From an alpha proteobacterium SCGC AAA536-K22 (GTDB taxonomy: Bacteria; Pseudomonadota; Alphaproteobacteria; Puniceispirillales; Marisalimonadaceae), in the NCBI GenBank assembly GCA_000421325.1, contig ATWQ01000005.1, positions 1-64,000 on the forward strand: 64,000 nucleotides of DNA, in the 5' to 3' direction. Shown here in pieces: positions 49,914 through 59,600 of the stretch (within the stretch, counting starts at the first letter, position 1; every line of letters begins with the position of its first letter). The notes below the pieces were generated by a model that had not been told where the DNA came from, made no database searches, and saw only the letters and a program-made list of their open reading frames with translations. The position numbers and the translations under genes are program-made.

Positions 49914-51082
49914 TTAAAAATAATAATAACTTATTGAGCCTATACATTCATTGGCCTTATTGTGAGGCTAAATGTCCTTATTGTGATTTTAATTCTCATG
50001 TAAACGAGCCAATTAATTCTAAAGATTGGATACAATCTTACACTAATCAATTGCATGAAATGAAAAAACAATTATTAGAACACCGTGTAAATTCCAATAA
50101 ATTAAATACTATTTTTTTTGGAGGGGGAACACCTTCCCTTATGCCTTTGGAAATAATAGAGAGTATCCTAAACACTTCTTTAGATTTGTTCGGATTTGAA
50201 GAAAATATAGAAATTTCTCTTGAAGCTAATCCAAGCTCATATGAAAGAAATAAATTTTACGATTTAAAAAATATAGGAATAAACAGATTATCTATTGGCG
50301 TGCAATCATTAAATGATAAAAATTTAAAGTTTTTAGGACGACTTCACAATAGTATGAATGCAAAAATAGCTGTAGAACACGCTACTAAAACATTTAACAA
50401 TGTGTCCGTAGATTTAATATATGCTCTTCACGGTCAAAAAATTTTAGAATGGACAAATGAATTAGAAGAATTTCTTAAAAATAATAATTTGCAACATTTG
50501 TCGCTTTATCAACTGACCATTGAACAAGGTACAAAGTTTTATACGGATTATAAAAAGGGCCTATTAAATGTAATTGACAATGACCACGCTGCTGATTTTT
50601 ATAAGATATCTAACGAAATACTGAAAAATCACAATATTTTTAAGTATGAAGTCTCAAATTACGCCAAAAAAGGCTTTGAATGCAATCATAATTTAAACTA
50701 TTGGAAGTCAGAAAACTGGATAGGTATAGGTCCAGGCGCATATGGTAGGATATGGTCATCAAAATCCAATATTAAACGAGTTGAGTATCAAAATTATAAA
50801 AATCCAAAAACTTGGGTATCTAAAAACTTTAATAAATCACAATTTGAAAAAACTAATTTTTTCGATAGTACAACATCAGACATTGATACATTAACAATGG
50901 GACTAAGGTTGAATGAGGGTATAGAAACTTTCAAATTACATGATAAATCAATAATAGAAAGTGACGCTTTCAAAGAACTACAAAATAAAAATGTAATAAA
51001 AATTAAAAATGGTTTTTTAAAAGTTAATAAAAATTATATGATTAAATTAAATAGTATTATTAATTTTTTAATTAATTCTTAA
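49907..51082 (+). CDS. hemW: Radical SAM heme chaperone HemW
   Basis: Oxygen-independent coproporphyrinogen oxidase-like protein, now regarded as a heme chaperone. The radical SAM cluster motif is CEAKCPYCDF, followed by the SAM motif FFGGGTPSLM. The HemN-type C-terminal domain is present. The 391-residue length fits HemW rather than the longer HemN. Start GTG lies inside the rdgB stop region. Its 3' end overlaps the convergent lipoprotein gene by 15 bases. Confidence 0.92.
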   Translation: MLIKNNNNLLSLYIHWPYCEAKCPYCDFNSHVNEPINSKDWIQSYTNQLHEMKKQLLEHRVNSNKLNTIFFGGGTPSLMPLEIIESILNTSLDLFGFEENIEISLEANPSSYERNKFYDLKNIGINRLSIGVQSLNDKNLKFLGRLHNSMNAKIAVEHATKTFNNVSVDLIYALHGQKILEWTNELEEFLKNNNLQHLSLYQLTIEQGTKFYTDYKKGLLNVIDNDHAADFYKISNEILKNHNIFKYEVSNYAKKGFECNHNLNYWKSENWIGIGPGAYGRIWSSKSNIKRVEYQNYKNPKTWVSKNFNKSQFEKTNFFDSTTSDIDTLTMGLRLNEGIETFKLHDKSIIESDAFKELQNKNVIKIKNGFLKVNKNYMIKLNSIINFLINS

Positions 51083-52540
51083 ATTATTACAATTTTCAAT
51101 ATTAGTTAATTTTCCAAAATTTTCTATCTGCTTAACATAAATAGGTTTTCTAACGAAGCCATCTGAATTAAAGTTTAAACCTGTTATTGGACCTAAGGCG
51201 CTTTTTAAAAATTTTAAACCATTTTTTTCTTCATTAACGTAATTTATGCCAATAATACCAGAGTCAAATCCTGCATTTGAAAAGTAATTTACATTATCTC
51301 CCCAAATTTCTTGCCAGAAGAGTTTAAATTCATTGTCGTTTTTACTGAGAATAAGAGGAAACCATGCTTTAATTAATGAAGGTTCATTTTTTATTTCTTT
51401 AAGGTTAAATTTTTCAGTCCCCAAAATTTTTATATACTTAGAATCTACATTAAAAAAAGCCAATAATGGAGCTATTTCTAAAATAAATTCTTTACTGCCA
51501 CCTATAATAATTGAGTCAAACCTTGTGTGAATCGTCTGGTTCTCGCTGAATTGCAAAAAACGTTTTAGTATAGAAAATAATTTTGATTTATCATTTATCT
51601 GGTTATTAGTAAGTAAAATATTTTTGTATTTATTATTTTTAAAATCACTTATTAAATCTATAGATGCATTAGTTAAAATCCTACCATATAGATTATCAGG
51701 AGCTACTATACCAAAATTTTTATACCCATTACTAAGTGCGCATGAAATAACACTTTCTACTTGTTCTTCTGGAGAAAGTCCTAAGGACCAAATATTATTT
51801 TCTATTAATGATATATCATTTGAAAAGGTCAATATTGGTATAAATTTAGATTTAGCGATAGGTTTAATATTTAATAAAATTTCTCTTCTAAATGGTCCTA
51901 TAACTAGGCTAGGATTTATATTATTAAATAATTTTTTTATGATTTTTTCATTAATTATTTTGCCTGTATCAAAATAAATCATTTTAAGTTTATCATTACC
52001 ATAATTCAGAACACTAAGATCTAATGCTTTTCTAATTTTAATACCGTAATTAGCATAAGAACCAGTTAGTGGAAGAAAAGCTAAAATATTATTGTATAAA
52101 GCATCATCTTTTTTTGAGTTAAAATATCTATTTTCTAATGAAATTTTTCCACTACTTTTCAAATTGAGATTGTTATTATCTAAGCTTAAATTCTGTTTTA
52201 ACATTTTAAAGACTGCTGATAAGGCCTGATTGGCTTTAGATTCTTCTGTTACTTTTAACTTGTCTCTTCCTTGGAGTAATCTTTCATTTTTAAATTCAAA
52301 AACAACATCATTTTCATTTTGTTTTGGTTTAAGTTTATTAACATTTAAAGTGATTTCACTTTTTATGATTTTATTTTTAGTAAAATTTTTATTATTCGAA
52401 GACTCATTATCTTTTTTTGAAAATTTTGTTGATATTTTATTTTCAACTACAATTTTTTCAGTAGTATTTTGACATCCAACAATCATTAACAATATACAAA
52501 AATAAATAGTAAGATTATATTTAACATTAAAAATAAACAT
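51068..52540 (-). CDS. LppC-type penicillin-binding protein activator lipoprotein
   Basis: Lipoprotein with a hydrophobic N-terminus ending in IVGC (Cys23). The body from about residue 150 is a periplasmic-binding-protein fold typical of the LppC/LpoA C-terminal domain (NILAFLPLTGSYANYG, LVIGPFRREILLNI, NYFSNAGFDSGI). LpoA activates PBP1a in gamma-proteobacteria. The rsmI gene diverges directly upstream, the same pair seen as lpoA/rsmI in E. coli. Residues 25-130 are low complexity. Confidence 0.85.
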   Translation of the reverse strand: MFIFNVKYNLTIYFCILLMIVGCQNTTEKIVVENKISTKFSKKDNESSNNKNFTKNKIIKSEITLNVNKLKPKQNENDVVFEFKNERLLQGRDKLKVTEESKANQALSAVFKMLKQNLSLDNNNLNLKSSGKISLENRYFNSKKDDALYNNILAFLPLTGSYANYGIKIRKALDLSVLNYGNDKLKMIYFDTGKIINEKIIKKLFNNINPSLVIGPFRREILLNIKPIAKSKFIPILTFSNDISLIENNIWSLGLSPEEQVESVISCALSNGYKNFGIVAPDNLYGRILTNASIDLISDFKNNKYKNILLTNNQINDKSKLFSILKRFLQFSENQTIHTRFDSIIIGGSKEFILEIAPLLAFFNVDSKYIKILGTEKFNLKEIKNEPSLIKAWFPLILSKNDNEFKLFWQEIWGDNVNYFSNAGFDSGIIGINYVNEEKNGLKFLKSALGPITGLNFNSDGFVRKPIYVKQIENFGKLTNIENCNNLRIN

Positions 52541-52582
52541 AAATACACATTTGATGTTACGTTATAAAATTAGGGTAATCTA

Positions 52583-53497
52583 TTGGAAAAGTTAAGTAAA
52601 GAATATCTAAAACCTTCTAATGATTGTGAAATCAAACATTTTGGAGGGTGTTTATATATTATAGCCACACCAATTGGAAATTTTGACGATATTAGCCTAA
52701 GAGCTATTCAACTTTTAACTTTGGTAGATATTTTACTATGTGAAGATACTAGAAAAACTAAAAAATTACTTGCGTATCTCAATATTAATAGAGGAAACAT
52801 GATTTCATATAATGATAATAATGCCGCACAAAAAAGACCTTATGTTTTAAAACAATTGCTATCAAATAAAAGTATAGGATTAGTTAGCGATGCAGGAACT
52901 CCGTTAATATCTGATCCAGGTTATAAACTTGTTCAAGACTGCTATTTACATAAAGTTAAAGTTACACATGTACCTGGCCCTTCTTCTGTGATAAATGGGT
53001 TAATACTGTCAGGTCTACCTACAAATCAATTTTATTTTGGAGGTTTTGTTTCTTCCAAAAAAAATAGTAAAATAAAACAATTTACTCTTACTAAATTTTA
53101 TCCAATGACTGGAATATGGTTTGATACTTGTTTAAGGTTAATAGATACTCTTGAGATAATATTTAAAATCTATGGAAACAGAAAAATTTCTATCGCACGA
53201 GAACTTACTAAAATTTATGAAGATGTAATTTCCAGTGACTTACAAAACATTAGAAGTTTAATTTATGAAAAAGAATTAAATAATAAACCTTTGAAAGGGG
53301 AAATTGTAATTATAATTGATGGTTATGACCAAAAAAATGATGTGAACATTGAAACTTTAAAAATTAATATAAAAAAGAAACTACAAAAATTTTCTCTTCG
53401 TGATACAGTTAATAAAACAATTGATGAAACTAATTTTCCAAGAAAATTAATTTATAATGAGGCTTTGAAAATTAAAAACTTCATGAAAAAAAAATAA
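52583..53497 (+). CDS. rsmI: 16S rRNA (cytidine-1402-2'-O)-methyltransferase RsmI
   Basis: Tetrapyrrole-methylase-fold rRNA methyltransferase. Signatures are LYIIATPIGNFDDISLRA, CEDTRKTKKLL, SDAGTPLISDPG and VPGPSSVINGLILSG. The 304-residue length is slightly above the norm because of a C-terminal part with basic residues. TTG start with TAGGG nearby. yraN, usually next, is absent. Confidence 0.95.
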   Translation: MEKLSKEYLKPSNDCEIKHFGGCLYIIATPIGNFDDISLRAIQLLTLVDILLCEDTRKTKKLLAYLNINRGNMISYNDNNAAQKRPYVLKQLLSNKSIGLVSDAGTPLISDPGYKLVQDCYLHKVKVTHVPGPSSVINGLILSGLPTNQFYFGGFVSSKKNSKIKQFTLTKFYPMTGIWFDTCLRLIDTLEIIFKIYGNRKISIARELTKIYEDVISSDLQNIRSLIYEKELNNKPLKGEIVIIIDGYDQKNDVNIETLKINIKKKLQKFSLRDTVNKTIDETNFPRKLIYNEALKIKNFMKKK

Positions 53498-53519
53498 AAT
53501 TTATAAAATTATACAAAAG

Positions 53520-54104
53520 GTGTCAAACTTGAAAAAATTATTATTTGTATCTGTAGTTACTCTTTTTTTACAATCATGCGGTCCAATTATAGGAACAGTA
53601 GGTATGGTATCTCTAGGTGCTGCGTCAAAAGAAAAGGGAATAGGAACTACTATAAGTGATAACGTTATAAAAACAAAAATATCAAATTTGGTCTATAAAC
53701 TAGACAAAAATTTAATAAATGACACTAAAATATTTGTTAATAATGGTGCAGTCTTAATAACAGGTAAAGTAAAAAAACCAAGTAATAAAATTGAATTTAC
53801 TAAATTAGCCTGGAATATAAGAGGTGTTAATGAAGTAAATAATGAACTTCAAATAACTGATACTTCATTTATAAAAAATATAGCAAGAGATTTAGCTTCT
53901 CTGGGAGAGATAAGAGCAAGAATAATGTCAGATAAAAAGATTAATAGCTTAAATTATTCAATAGATGTTGTTAATGACAAGGTCTATCTTAGCGGCGTTG
54001 CAACTAACAAAGAAGAAATGCTTCTTGTAAAGAATCATGCGTCTAGCGCAAGATATGTAAAGGAAGTTTATAATTATATAATTTTAAATAATGACAAGAG
54101 ATGA
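53520..54104 (+). CDS. BON-domain lipoprotein (DolP/YraP-like)
   Basis: Hydrophobic N-terminus ending in LQSC (Cys20) marks a lipoprotein. Two BON domains follow, at about residues 45-115 and 120-190 (GAVLITGKVKKPSNK; KVYLSGVATNKEEM). DolP of E. coli, which maintains outer-membrane integrity, has the same double-BON lipoprotein layout and sits in the same lpoA-rsmI-yraN neighbourhood. Start is GTG. Its stop overlaps the gshB start (ATGA). Confidence 0.85.
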   Translation: MSNLKKLLFVSVVTLFLQSCGPIIGTVGMVSLGAASKEKGIGTTISDNVIKTKISNLVYKLDKNLINDTKIFVNNGAVLITGKVKKPSNKIEFTKLAWNIRGVNEVNNELQITDTSFIKNIARDLASLGEIRARIMSDKKINSLNYSIDVVNDKVYLSGVATNKEEMLLVKNHASSARYVKEVYNYIILNNDKR

Positions 54105-55054
54105 CAGGCAATTTAAAAATTGCGTTTCTTATGGATCCTTTTGAAAAGCTTGATCTTAAAGGTGATACTACTTTTGCGCTAGCTCTTGAGGCTCAGGAAA
54201 GAAAACATGAAATAAGTTTTTTTACACCAGATGACCTTTTTTTAAAATCAGGTCAAATTTTTGCTAATATATGTAAAATTGAGTTGTCCTCAGATAATGA
54301 AACACTAGATTATGAATATTACGATAAAATAATCCAACCTCTAAAGCATTATGACGTAATAATGATGAGACAAGACCCACCTTTTGATATGTCCTATATT
54401 ACTGCGACACATATTTTAGAAAAACTGTCCGATTCTGTATTAATTGTTAATAATCCCCATGAGGTAAGAAATGCTCCAGAAAAAATATTTGTTACAAATT
54501 TCTCCCACTTAATGCCAAAAACTTTAATATCAAGAGATCCCAAAATAATTAAAAGTTTCAGAGATGAATACAACGATATAATAATTAAACCATTATATGG
54601 CAATGGTGGACAGGGTGTGTTTCATGTTCTTCCTAATGATGAGAATTTTAATTCAATTTTAGAAATGTTTTTTGCCCAAAACAAACAACCTCTTATGATA
54701 CAAGAATATTTAAGCGATGTAAGAAATGGTGATAAGAGGGTAATTTTGGTAAATGGTGAAGTTGTAGGCGCAATAAACAGAATTCCAAGAAAAGGAGAAA
54801 GTAGATCAAATATGCATGTTGGTGGCAAGCCAGAAAAAACAACTTTGACAAAAAGAGATAAATTTATTTGTAATGAAATTTCACAACCCTTAAAGGATAA
54901 AGAATTGTATTTTGTAGGAATAGATATTATAGGAGACTTTATTACTGAAATTAACGTTACATCACCTACAGGAATAAGAGAAATAAGGTCTTACGAAACA
55001 ATAGCAATTGAGGAAATTTTTTGGGATTTTATAGAAAAGAAACTTAATATTTAA
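54101..55054 (+). CDS. gshB: Glutathione synthetase
   Basis: ATP-grasp ligase joining gamma-glutamylcysteine and glycine. Motifs are IAFLMDPFEKLDLKGDTTFAL, MMRQDPPFDMSYI, IIKPLYGNGGQGVF and EINVTSPTGIREI. The 317-residue length is normal. It overlaps the BON gene by 4 bases upstream and the convergent HIT gene by 4 bases downstream. gshA is not in the window. Confidence 0.96.
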   Translation: MTGNLKIAFLMDPFEKLDLKGDTTFALALEAQERKHEISFFTPDDLFLKSGQIFANICKIELSSDNETLDYEYYDKIIQPLKHYDVIMMRQDPPFDMSYITATHILEKLSDSVLIVNNPHEVRNAPEKIFVTNFSHLMPKTLISRDPKIIKSFRDEYNDIIIKPLYGNGGQGVFHVLPNDENFNSILEMFFAQNKQPLMIQEYLSDVRNGDKRVILVNGEVVGAINRIPRKGESRSNMHVGGKPEKTTLTKRDKFICNEISQPLKDKELYFVGIDIIGDFITEINVTSPTGIREIRSYETIAIEEIFWDFIEKKLNI

Positions 55055-55413
55055 TTGATCATTCTACCTAAATTCTTACCACCTAGTAAATGAACGTGAA
55101 AATGTGGTACATCTTGATTACCATCATCTCCAGAATTTGAGATAATCCTAAAGCCTTTTTCTGAAATTTTGTTTAGCTTAATTACGTCATTTACTAATTT
55201 CCAAAGAAGTTCTATTTCACTAATTGAAGCATTTTCCGTAAAATCGTATAAATTAAGATACGCTTTTTTGGGAATAACTAAAACATGTATAACTGATTGT
55301 GGATTAATATCAGAAAAGGCTAGAGCATGATCATTTTCAAGTATCTTATGACATGGAATCTCTAATCTTAATATTTTTGCAAAAATATTATTTTCATCAT
55401 AATTTTTGTTCAT
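55051..55413 (-). CDS. HIT-family nucleotide hydrolase (HinT-like)
   Basis: Small purine nucleoside phosphoramidase of the histidine-triad family. The triad is in PHFHVHLLGG near the C-terminus. FAKILRLEIPCHKILENDHALAF is the typical start of the fold, here at residues 11-33 in part. The 120-residue length is usual. It overlaps hisE by 17 bases; HIT after hisE is common in alphaproteobacteria. Confidence 0.92.
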   Translation of the reverse strand: MNKNYDENNIFAKILRLEIPCHKILENDHALAFSDINPQSVIHVLVIPKKAYLNLYDFTENASISEIELLWKLVNDVIKLNKISEKGFRIISNSGDDGNQDVPHFHVHLLGGKNLGRMIN

Positions 55414-55732
55414 TTTTTAAACTCCTACTCTTTTTTTCTTCAAAACCAGATCTTAACTTTCTATTAGATAATTCCTCCCAGACATCATTAGGATCTATAC
55501 CAATTGAGACCCATAAAACAAGTAAATGGTATATAAGATCTGCAGATTCAGAAATAGTTCCTTTTTTATTTTTTTTAATAAAATCAATAATTAATTCTGA
55601 GGATTCTTCTCCTATTTTTTTTCCTAATAATTCAGGATTATTAAGTAAATGAGCAGTATAAGATTTATTTTCATTTATATTTTTTCTTATTTTTAAATCG
55701 TTAAACATCTGATTAATAAATTGATCATTCAT
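55397..55732 (-). CDS. hisE: Phosphoribosyl-ATP pyrophosphohydrolase
   Basis: Second step of histidine synthesis. The MazG-like helical motif is LGKKIGEESSELIIDF, with ESADLIYHLLVLW following. The 111-residue length fits. It overlaps hisF by 4 bases and the HIT gene by 17. HisI, the next enzyme, is not in view. Confidence 0.93.
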   Translation of the reverse strand: MNDQFINQMFNDLKIRKNINENKSYTAHLLNNPELLGKKIGEESSELIIDFIKKNKKGTISESADLIYHLLVLWVSIGIDPNDVWEELSNRKLRSGFEEKKSRSLKNEQKL

Positions 55733-56511
55733 TTTTTATTTTCACAATCTCTTACATGGATGCCATTTTTAAACATCTCTTTTTTTACTGATAATATTGA
55801 GTGAATGCCAAAATGAAAAATAGAAGCTGCTAAAACTGCCGAAGCACCAGATTTAAGCACGACATCTACCATATCTTTAGGATTGCCTGCACCACCTGAT
55901 GCAATTACAGGAACAGAAACGTTTTCAGAAACTAATTTAGTGAGATTAAGATTATAGCCTGTTTTCATTCCATCTGTAGTCATTGAGGTCAATAAGATTT
56001 CACCTGCACCGTTCTCAACTCCCTGTTTTGCCCAATTTAGTACATCCATATTTGTTTTTTTTCTTCCTCCATGCGTGGTCACTTCATATCCACTTGGCAT
56101 AATTTTACTCTCAATAGCATCAATCGCTAATACTACACACTGATTCCCAAATTTATCAGAAGAATGTTTGATTATTTCTGGATTATATACTGCTGCCGAA
56201 TTAATTGAAACTTTATCTGCACCACAGGCTAACAATTCACGGAAATCACTTAAATTATTTATACCTCCACCGACAGTGAGAGGTACAAAACATGATTCAG
56301 CTGTTTTTGAAATTACATCAAACATAGTTTTTCTTTCTTCATGTGTCGCAGAAATATCTAAGAAACAAATTTCATCAGCTCCTGTTTTACTATACAAATT
56401 AGCTTGTTCTACTGGATCTCCAGCATCTTTTAAGTCAACGAAGTTAATTCCTTTAACTATTCTTCCATCATGAACATCCAGGCATGCAATTACTCGTGTT
56501 GACAACATCAA
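55729..56511 (-). CDS. hisF: Imidazole glycerol phosphate synthase, cyclase subunit
   Basis: TIM-barrel subunit that works with HisH to make IGP and AICAR. The catalytic aspartates are in IACLDVHDGRIVKG and VLAIDAIES; the phosphate sites are VGGGINN and ASGGAGNPKDM. The 260-residue length is typical. Start at the first of two tandem ATGs. Overlaps hisA by 4 bases. Confidence 0.96.
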   Translation of the reverse strand: MMLSTRVIACLDVHDGRIVKGINFVDLKDAGDPVEQANLYSKTGADEICFLDISATHEERKTMFDVISKTAESCFVPLTVGGGINNLSDFRELLACGADKVSINSAAVYNPEIIKHSSDKFGNQCVVLAIDAIESKIMPSGYEVTTHGGRKKTNMDVLNWAKQGVENGAGEILLTSMTTDGMKTGYNLNLTKLVSENVSVPVIASGGAGNPKDMVDVVLKSGASAVLAASIFHFGIHSILSVKKEMFKNGIHVRDCENKK

Positions 56512-57263
56512 AATTTTGCCTTTTTTACTTTTTGTAAAGCCTCTGTTAAAGTGAACTTTTTTTCATATAACGCTCTTCCAATTATCACACCCTCAATACC
56601 ATTTGAAAATTGGTTACTTAATCTGATAATGTCATTCAATGACGAAACACCTCCAGAGGCAATAACGGGATGAGGAATAGATTTTGCAAAATTAATAGTG
56701 TCATCAAGACTAACTCCCTGCAAACTTCCATCTCTTGATATGTCAGTGTATATAACAGAATTAATAATAGAGGGATTGAATTTTTTTATTAGATCAGTAG
56801 CACTTATATTAGATTGATTTTTCCAACCATGTGATGCAATCATACCGTTCCTAACATCTGCACCTATTACAATTTTTTTATAATATTGATTTTCCAATTT
56901 TTTTATAAAATTTGGATTTTCAAAAGCTAATGTCCCTAAGATCAATCTTTCAACAGAATTTTGTAACCAAAAATCAATATTTTCTAAATTTCTAATACCA
57001 CCACCTAACTGAATATTAGCTTTATTCTGAATTTTTTTTAAAAGCTTTTGAATTACAATTTTATTTACACTTTTTCCTTCAACAGCACCGTCTAGATCAA
57101 CAATATGCAACCATTTGGCACCTTGGTCTATAAACCACATAGCTTGGTCTATTGGATTATTATTATAAATTGTTTCATTTCCCATCTCTCCAAATAAAAG
57201 TCTTACACATTTTCCATTTTTAATATCTATTGCTGGGTATAATATAAATTGTTCTTTTGTCAT
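56508..57263 (-). CDS. hisA: Phosphoribosylformimino-AICAR ribotide isomerase
   Basis: TIM-barrel isomerase of histidine synthesis. The catalytic Asp is in YPAIDIKNGKCVRL near the N-terminus, and IYTDISRDGSLQG and VIASGGVSSLNDI are family motifs. I chose the ATG at 57263 (251 residues), with GAG just upstream; the longer frame to 57308 adds an isoleucine-rich tail that overlaps the preceding gene and is not expected. Confidence 0.95.
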   Translation of the reverse strand: MTKEQFILYPAIDIKNGKCVRLLFGEMGNETIYNNNPIDQAMWFIDQGAKWLHIVDLDGAVEGKSVNKIVIQKLLKKIQNKANIQLGGGIRNLENIDFWLQNSVERLILGTLAFENPNFIKKLENQYYKKIVIGADVRNGMIASHGWKNQSNISATDLIKKFNPSIINSVIYTDISRDGSLQGVSLDDTINFAKSIPHPVIASGGVSSLNDIIRLSNQFSNGIEGVIIGRALYEKKFTLTEALQKVKKAKF

Positions 57264-57264
57264 C

Positions 57265-57801
57265 TCACAACTCTTTATAATAATAATAACCAGTAATATA
57301 TCTATCATTTATAAGGACTGCTTTGGGATTTACACCAGACCTTATAAAACCTGCTTGTTCATATAATTGTATAGCCCTGTGCTGTGTTTCTCTAACTTCA
57401 AGATTCATTACTTTGAAACCATCCTGTTTTGCCTTTAACTCTGCTTTCTGAAACACTGCCTTTGCTAAACCAAAACCTCTTGCCCAAGGAGCAAAGAAAA
57501 AAGTACTTAATATACAAGAATGTGATTGTGCTTCATTATTTTTAGCAGGCTTGATTATTTGAACTGAACCGGCAATTACGTTATCAAGCTTACCTAAAAT
57601 AAGAATCCTTTCAGGTATAAGCAGAACACCTTTCCAATAATTTTGTAACATTTTTAATGATGGCGGTGATATCCAACCGAAACCTCCTCCGCCTATAATG
57701 GCTTCTTCTGTTGCATCACAAAGTTCTTGCAGATCAACCTTATTTAAGCTTTTGCAAATTTCAGCCTTTACGTTATATTTCTTTAAAAGTTTTACCATCA
57801 T
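57265..57801 (-). CDS. GNAT-family N-acetyltransferase in the histidine operon
   Basis: A 178-residue protein with the GNAT acetyl-CoA loop (WARGFGLAKAVFQKAE) and the motif B region ALRETQHRAIQLYEQAGF, here seen as VRETQHRAIQLYEQAGF. The N-terminal LCDATEEAIIGGGGFGW segment is less usual. Substrate unknown. It lies tightly between hisH (13 bases) and hisA (1 base), so it is cotranscribed. GNAT genes at this spot occur in other alphaproteobacteria, but that does not show a role in histidine metabolism. Confidence 0.82.
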   Translation of the reverse strand: MMVKLLKKYNVKAEICKSLNKVDLQELCDATEEAIIGGGGFGWISPPSLKMLQNYWKGVLLIPERILILGKLDNVIAGSVQIIKPAKNNEAQSHSCILSTFFFAPWARGFGLAKAVFQKAELKAKQDGFKVMNLEVRETQHRAIQLYEQAGFIRSGVNPKAVLINDRYITGYYYYKEL

Positions 57802-57814
57802 TTATCTTTTCATT

Positions 57815-58474
57815 TTAGGGCTGCCATTTGAGCCAATTAGAAATTAATTTTTGACCTGAAAAACTGCTTTTTTCAGGATGAAACTGCACTCCTATATAAT
57901 TATCCTTACCAACGATTGCAGGTATTTCATGACAATAATTAGTACTCGCTATTAATTGATTTTTTTCATTGTTTTCCAAGTAATAAGAGTGAACGAAATA
58001 ATATTGATCCTTTTCATTTAAATTTTTAAGTATTGGGTGATTAGCATATTGTAACTGTAAACTGTTCCATCCCATATGAGGAACTTTAAAATTTCTTCCA
58101 AGATAATCTAGACCAACCGTTTTGATTTTTTTAAAATTACCACTCAACCAACTAAACCCTGATGTTTTTATTTTTTCTAGGCTAAAGTCAAACATCAATT
58201 GCATTCCAACACATATACCAAGAAATTTTTTCTTTTTGTATATTACTTGTTCAGATAAAACTTCAATTAATCCGTCTATCTCTTGCAATCCTTTTTTACA
58301 ATCAGGATAAGAACCAACACCAGGTAAGATCAAAAAGTCTGCATTAGTAATGGACTGCAAATTATTTGTCACCTTAATTTTACATTTTAAATTATTTTCA
58401 GTGATTGAATTAAAAAAAGCATTTTCAACAGATCTAAGATTCCCAGACCCATAATCGATTATTATTAAATTCAT
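57815..58474 (-). CDS. hisH: Imidazole glycerol phosphate synthase, glutaminase subunit
   Basis: Class I glutamine amidotransferase that feeds ammonia to HisF. The nucleophile Cys is in FLGICVGMQLMF, and the His-Glu pair is in GVQFHPEKSS near the C-terminus. LPGVGSYPDC and VPHMGWNSL are also typical. The 219-residue length is normal. It starts 1 base after hisB. Confidence 0.96.
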   Translation of the reverse strand: MNLIIIDYGSGNLRSVENAFFNSITENNLKCKIKVTNNLQSITNADFLILPGVGSYPDCKKGLQEIDGLIEVLSEQVIYKKKKFLGICVGMQLMFDFSLEKIKTSGFSWLSGNFKKIKTVGLDYLGRNFKVPHMGWNSLQLQYANHPILKNLNEKDQYYFVHSYYLENNEKNQLIASTNYCHEIPAIVGKDNYIGVQFHPEKSSFSGQKLISNWLKWQP

Positions 58475-58475
58475 A

Positions 58476-59093
58476 TTAATAATTTCCTGATAACGTACCC
58501 TTAGTAGAAGGTATATTTTCGAAATTTATTAGATCAATACTAATTGCTCTCCTCAAAGTAATTGCAAAAGCTTTAAAGCATGACTCAATAATGTGATGGG
58601 TGTTTTTACCATAAAGATTTTCAATATGTAAAGTAAACCCAGCTGCTTGAGAAAGTGATTGAAAAAATTCCTTAAATATTTCTGTTTCAATATTTTTTAT
58701 AAATATATTCGGTAAAAAAACATTCCAAATCAGCCATGGACGTCCTGAAACATCAAGACAACATCTCGTTAAACATTCGTCCATGGGTAAATAATTAAAA
58801 CTATAACGCATAATACCTTTCTTGTTTCCCAATGCTTTTTTGATTGCACTGCCTAAAGCCCAACCACAATCTTCCATAGTGTGATGAGAATCCACTTTTA
58901 AATCACCAATACATTTTAAGTCTAAATCAATTAAACTATGCTTCGATATTTGTTCAAGCATATGGTCAAAAAAAGGTAGTCCAGTCGAAATAGAATGATT
59001 ACCTTTTCCATCTAACTCAACTTTAACAGATATTTTTGTCTCGTTTGTATTTCTAGTAATTGTGGATACTCTATTTTCACTTGAATCAGTCAT
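58476..59093 (-). CDS. hisB: Imidazoleglycerol-phosphate dehydratase
   Basis: Monofunctional IGP dehydratase (no phosphatase domain). Two metal-binding motifs are present: DSHHTMEDCGWALG and NTHHIIESCFKAFA. STGLPFFDHMLEQISKHS is the N-terminal signature. The 205-residue length fits. It heads the hisB-hisH-GNAT-hisA-hisF-hisE-HIT run. Confidence 0.96.
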   Translation of the reverse strand: MTDSSENRVSTITRNTNETKISVKVELDGKGNHSISTGLPFFDHMLEQISKHSLIDLDLKCIGDLKVDSHHTMEDCGWALGSAIKKALGNKKGIMRYSFNYLPMDECLTRCCLDVSGRPWLIWNVFLPNIFIKNIETEIFKEFFQSLSQAAGFTLHIENLYGKNTHHIIESCFKAFAITLRRAISIDLINFENIPSTKGTLSGNY

Positions 59094-59114
59094 ATTTTGT
59101 CCAAAAATTCTGCA

Positions 59115-59600
59115 TTAAAGAAGGTTTTTTTTCTTGCTCTTAATTTTAACTAATAGGGCACCTTCACCACCAAATTCCTTTGGAGCAGTTTCAAAATTAA
59201 CTAACAAACTAATTAAATTTTGGTCATTTAACCATAAAGGCACTTCTTTTTTTAATATACCTTTATTATTGTAACCTTTACCAGTTATGATTAGTATATT
59301 TCTGATATTTTTTTCATAAGCATTTAAAATGTATTTTTTTAACGCTATTTTAGCATTATGCAATCTATAACCATGAAGATCTATAAAACTTTCTGGTCTC
59401 ACTTTCTTATTTTTGTAGGAATTTAATTGTCCATGTGAAGAAGAGTTTTTCAGAAATGTTTTTGTTTGTTTGTTTACTTGGTTATTTTTACTATTTTGAA
59501 AATTAATGCTAAAGTTATTAAAATTAGCTATATAACTCTCCCATGCCTTTTTATCATTTTTTGAAATAAGAGACATTAATTCAAAAGCTTTTTGTTTCAA
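59115..59600 (-). CDS. Smr-domain protein
   Basis: A 161-residue protein whose C-terminal half is a Smr domain: FIDLHGYRLHNAK supplies the DxHG motif, followed by ILIITGKGYNNKGIL with the TGKG motif. The N-terminal 70 residues are asparagine/lysine-rich and likely disordered. Smr domains act as nucleases or nucleic-acid binders; the role here is unknown. It overlaps the Tim44-like gene by 20 bases, the usual pairing near secB in this class. Confidence 0.87.
   Translation of the reverse strand: MKQKAFELMSLISKNDKKAWESYIANFNNFSINFQNSKNNQVNKQTKTFLKNSSSHGQLNSYKNKKVRPESFIDLHGYRLHNAKIALKKYILNAYEKNIRNILIITGKGYNNKGILKKEVPLWLNDQNLISLLVNFETAPKEFGGEGALLVKIKSKKKNLL

Noticed and set aside
57264-57308. Longer N-terminus for HisA
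   Set aside because: The added 15 residues are isoleucine-rich, overlap the GNAT gene and lie before the canonical YPAIDI start; the ATG at 57263 has GAG directly upstream.
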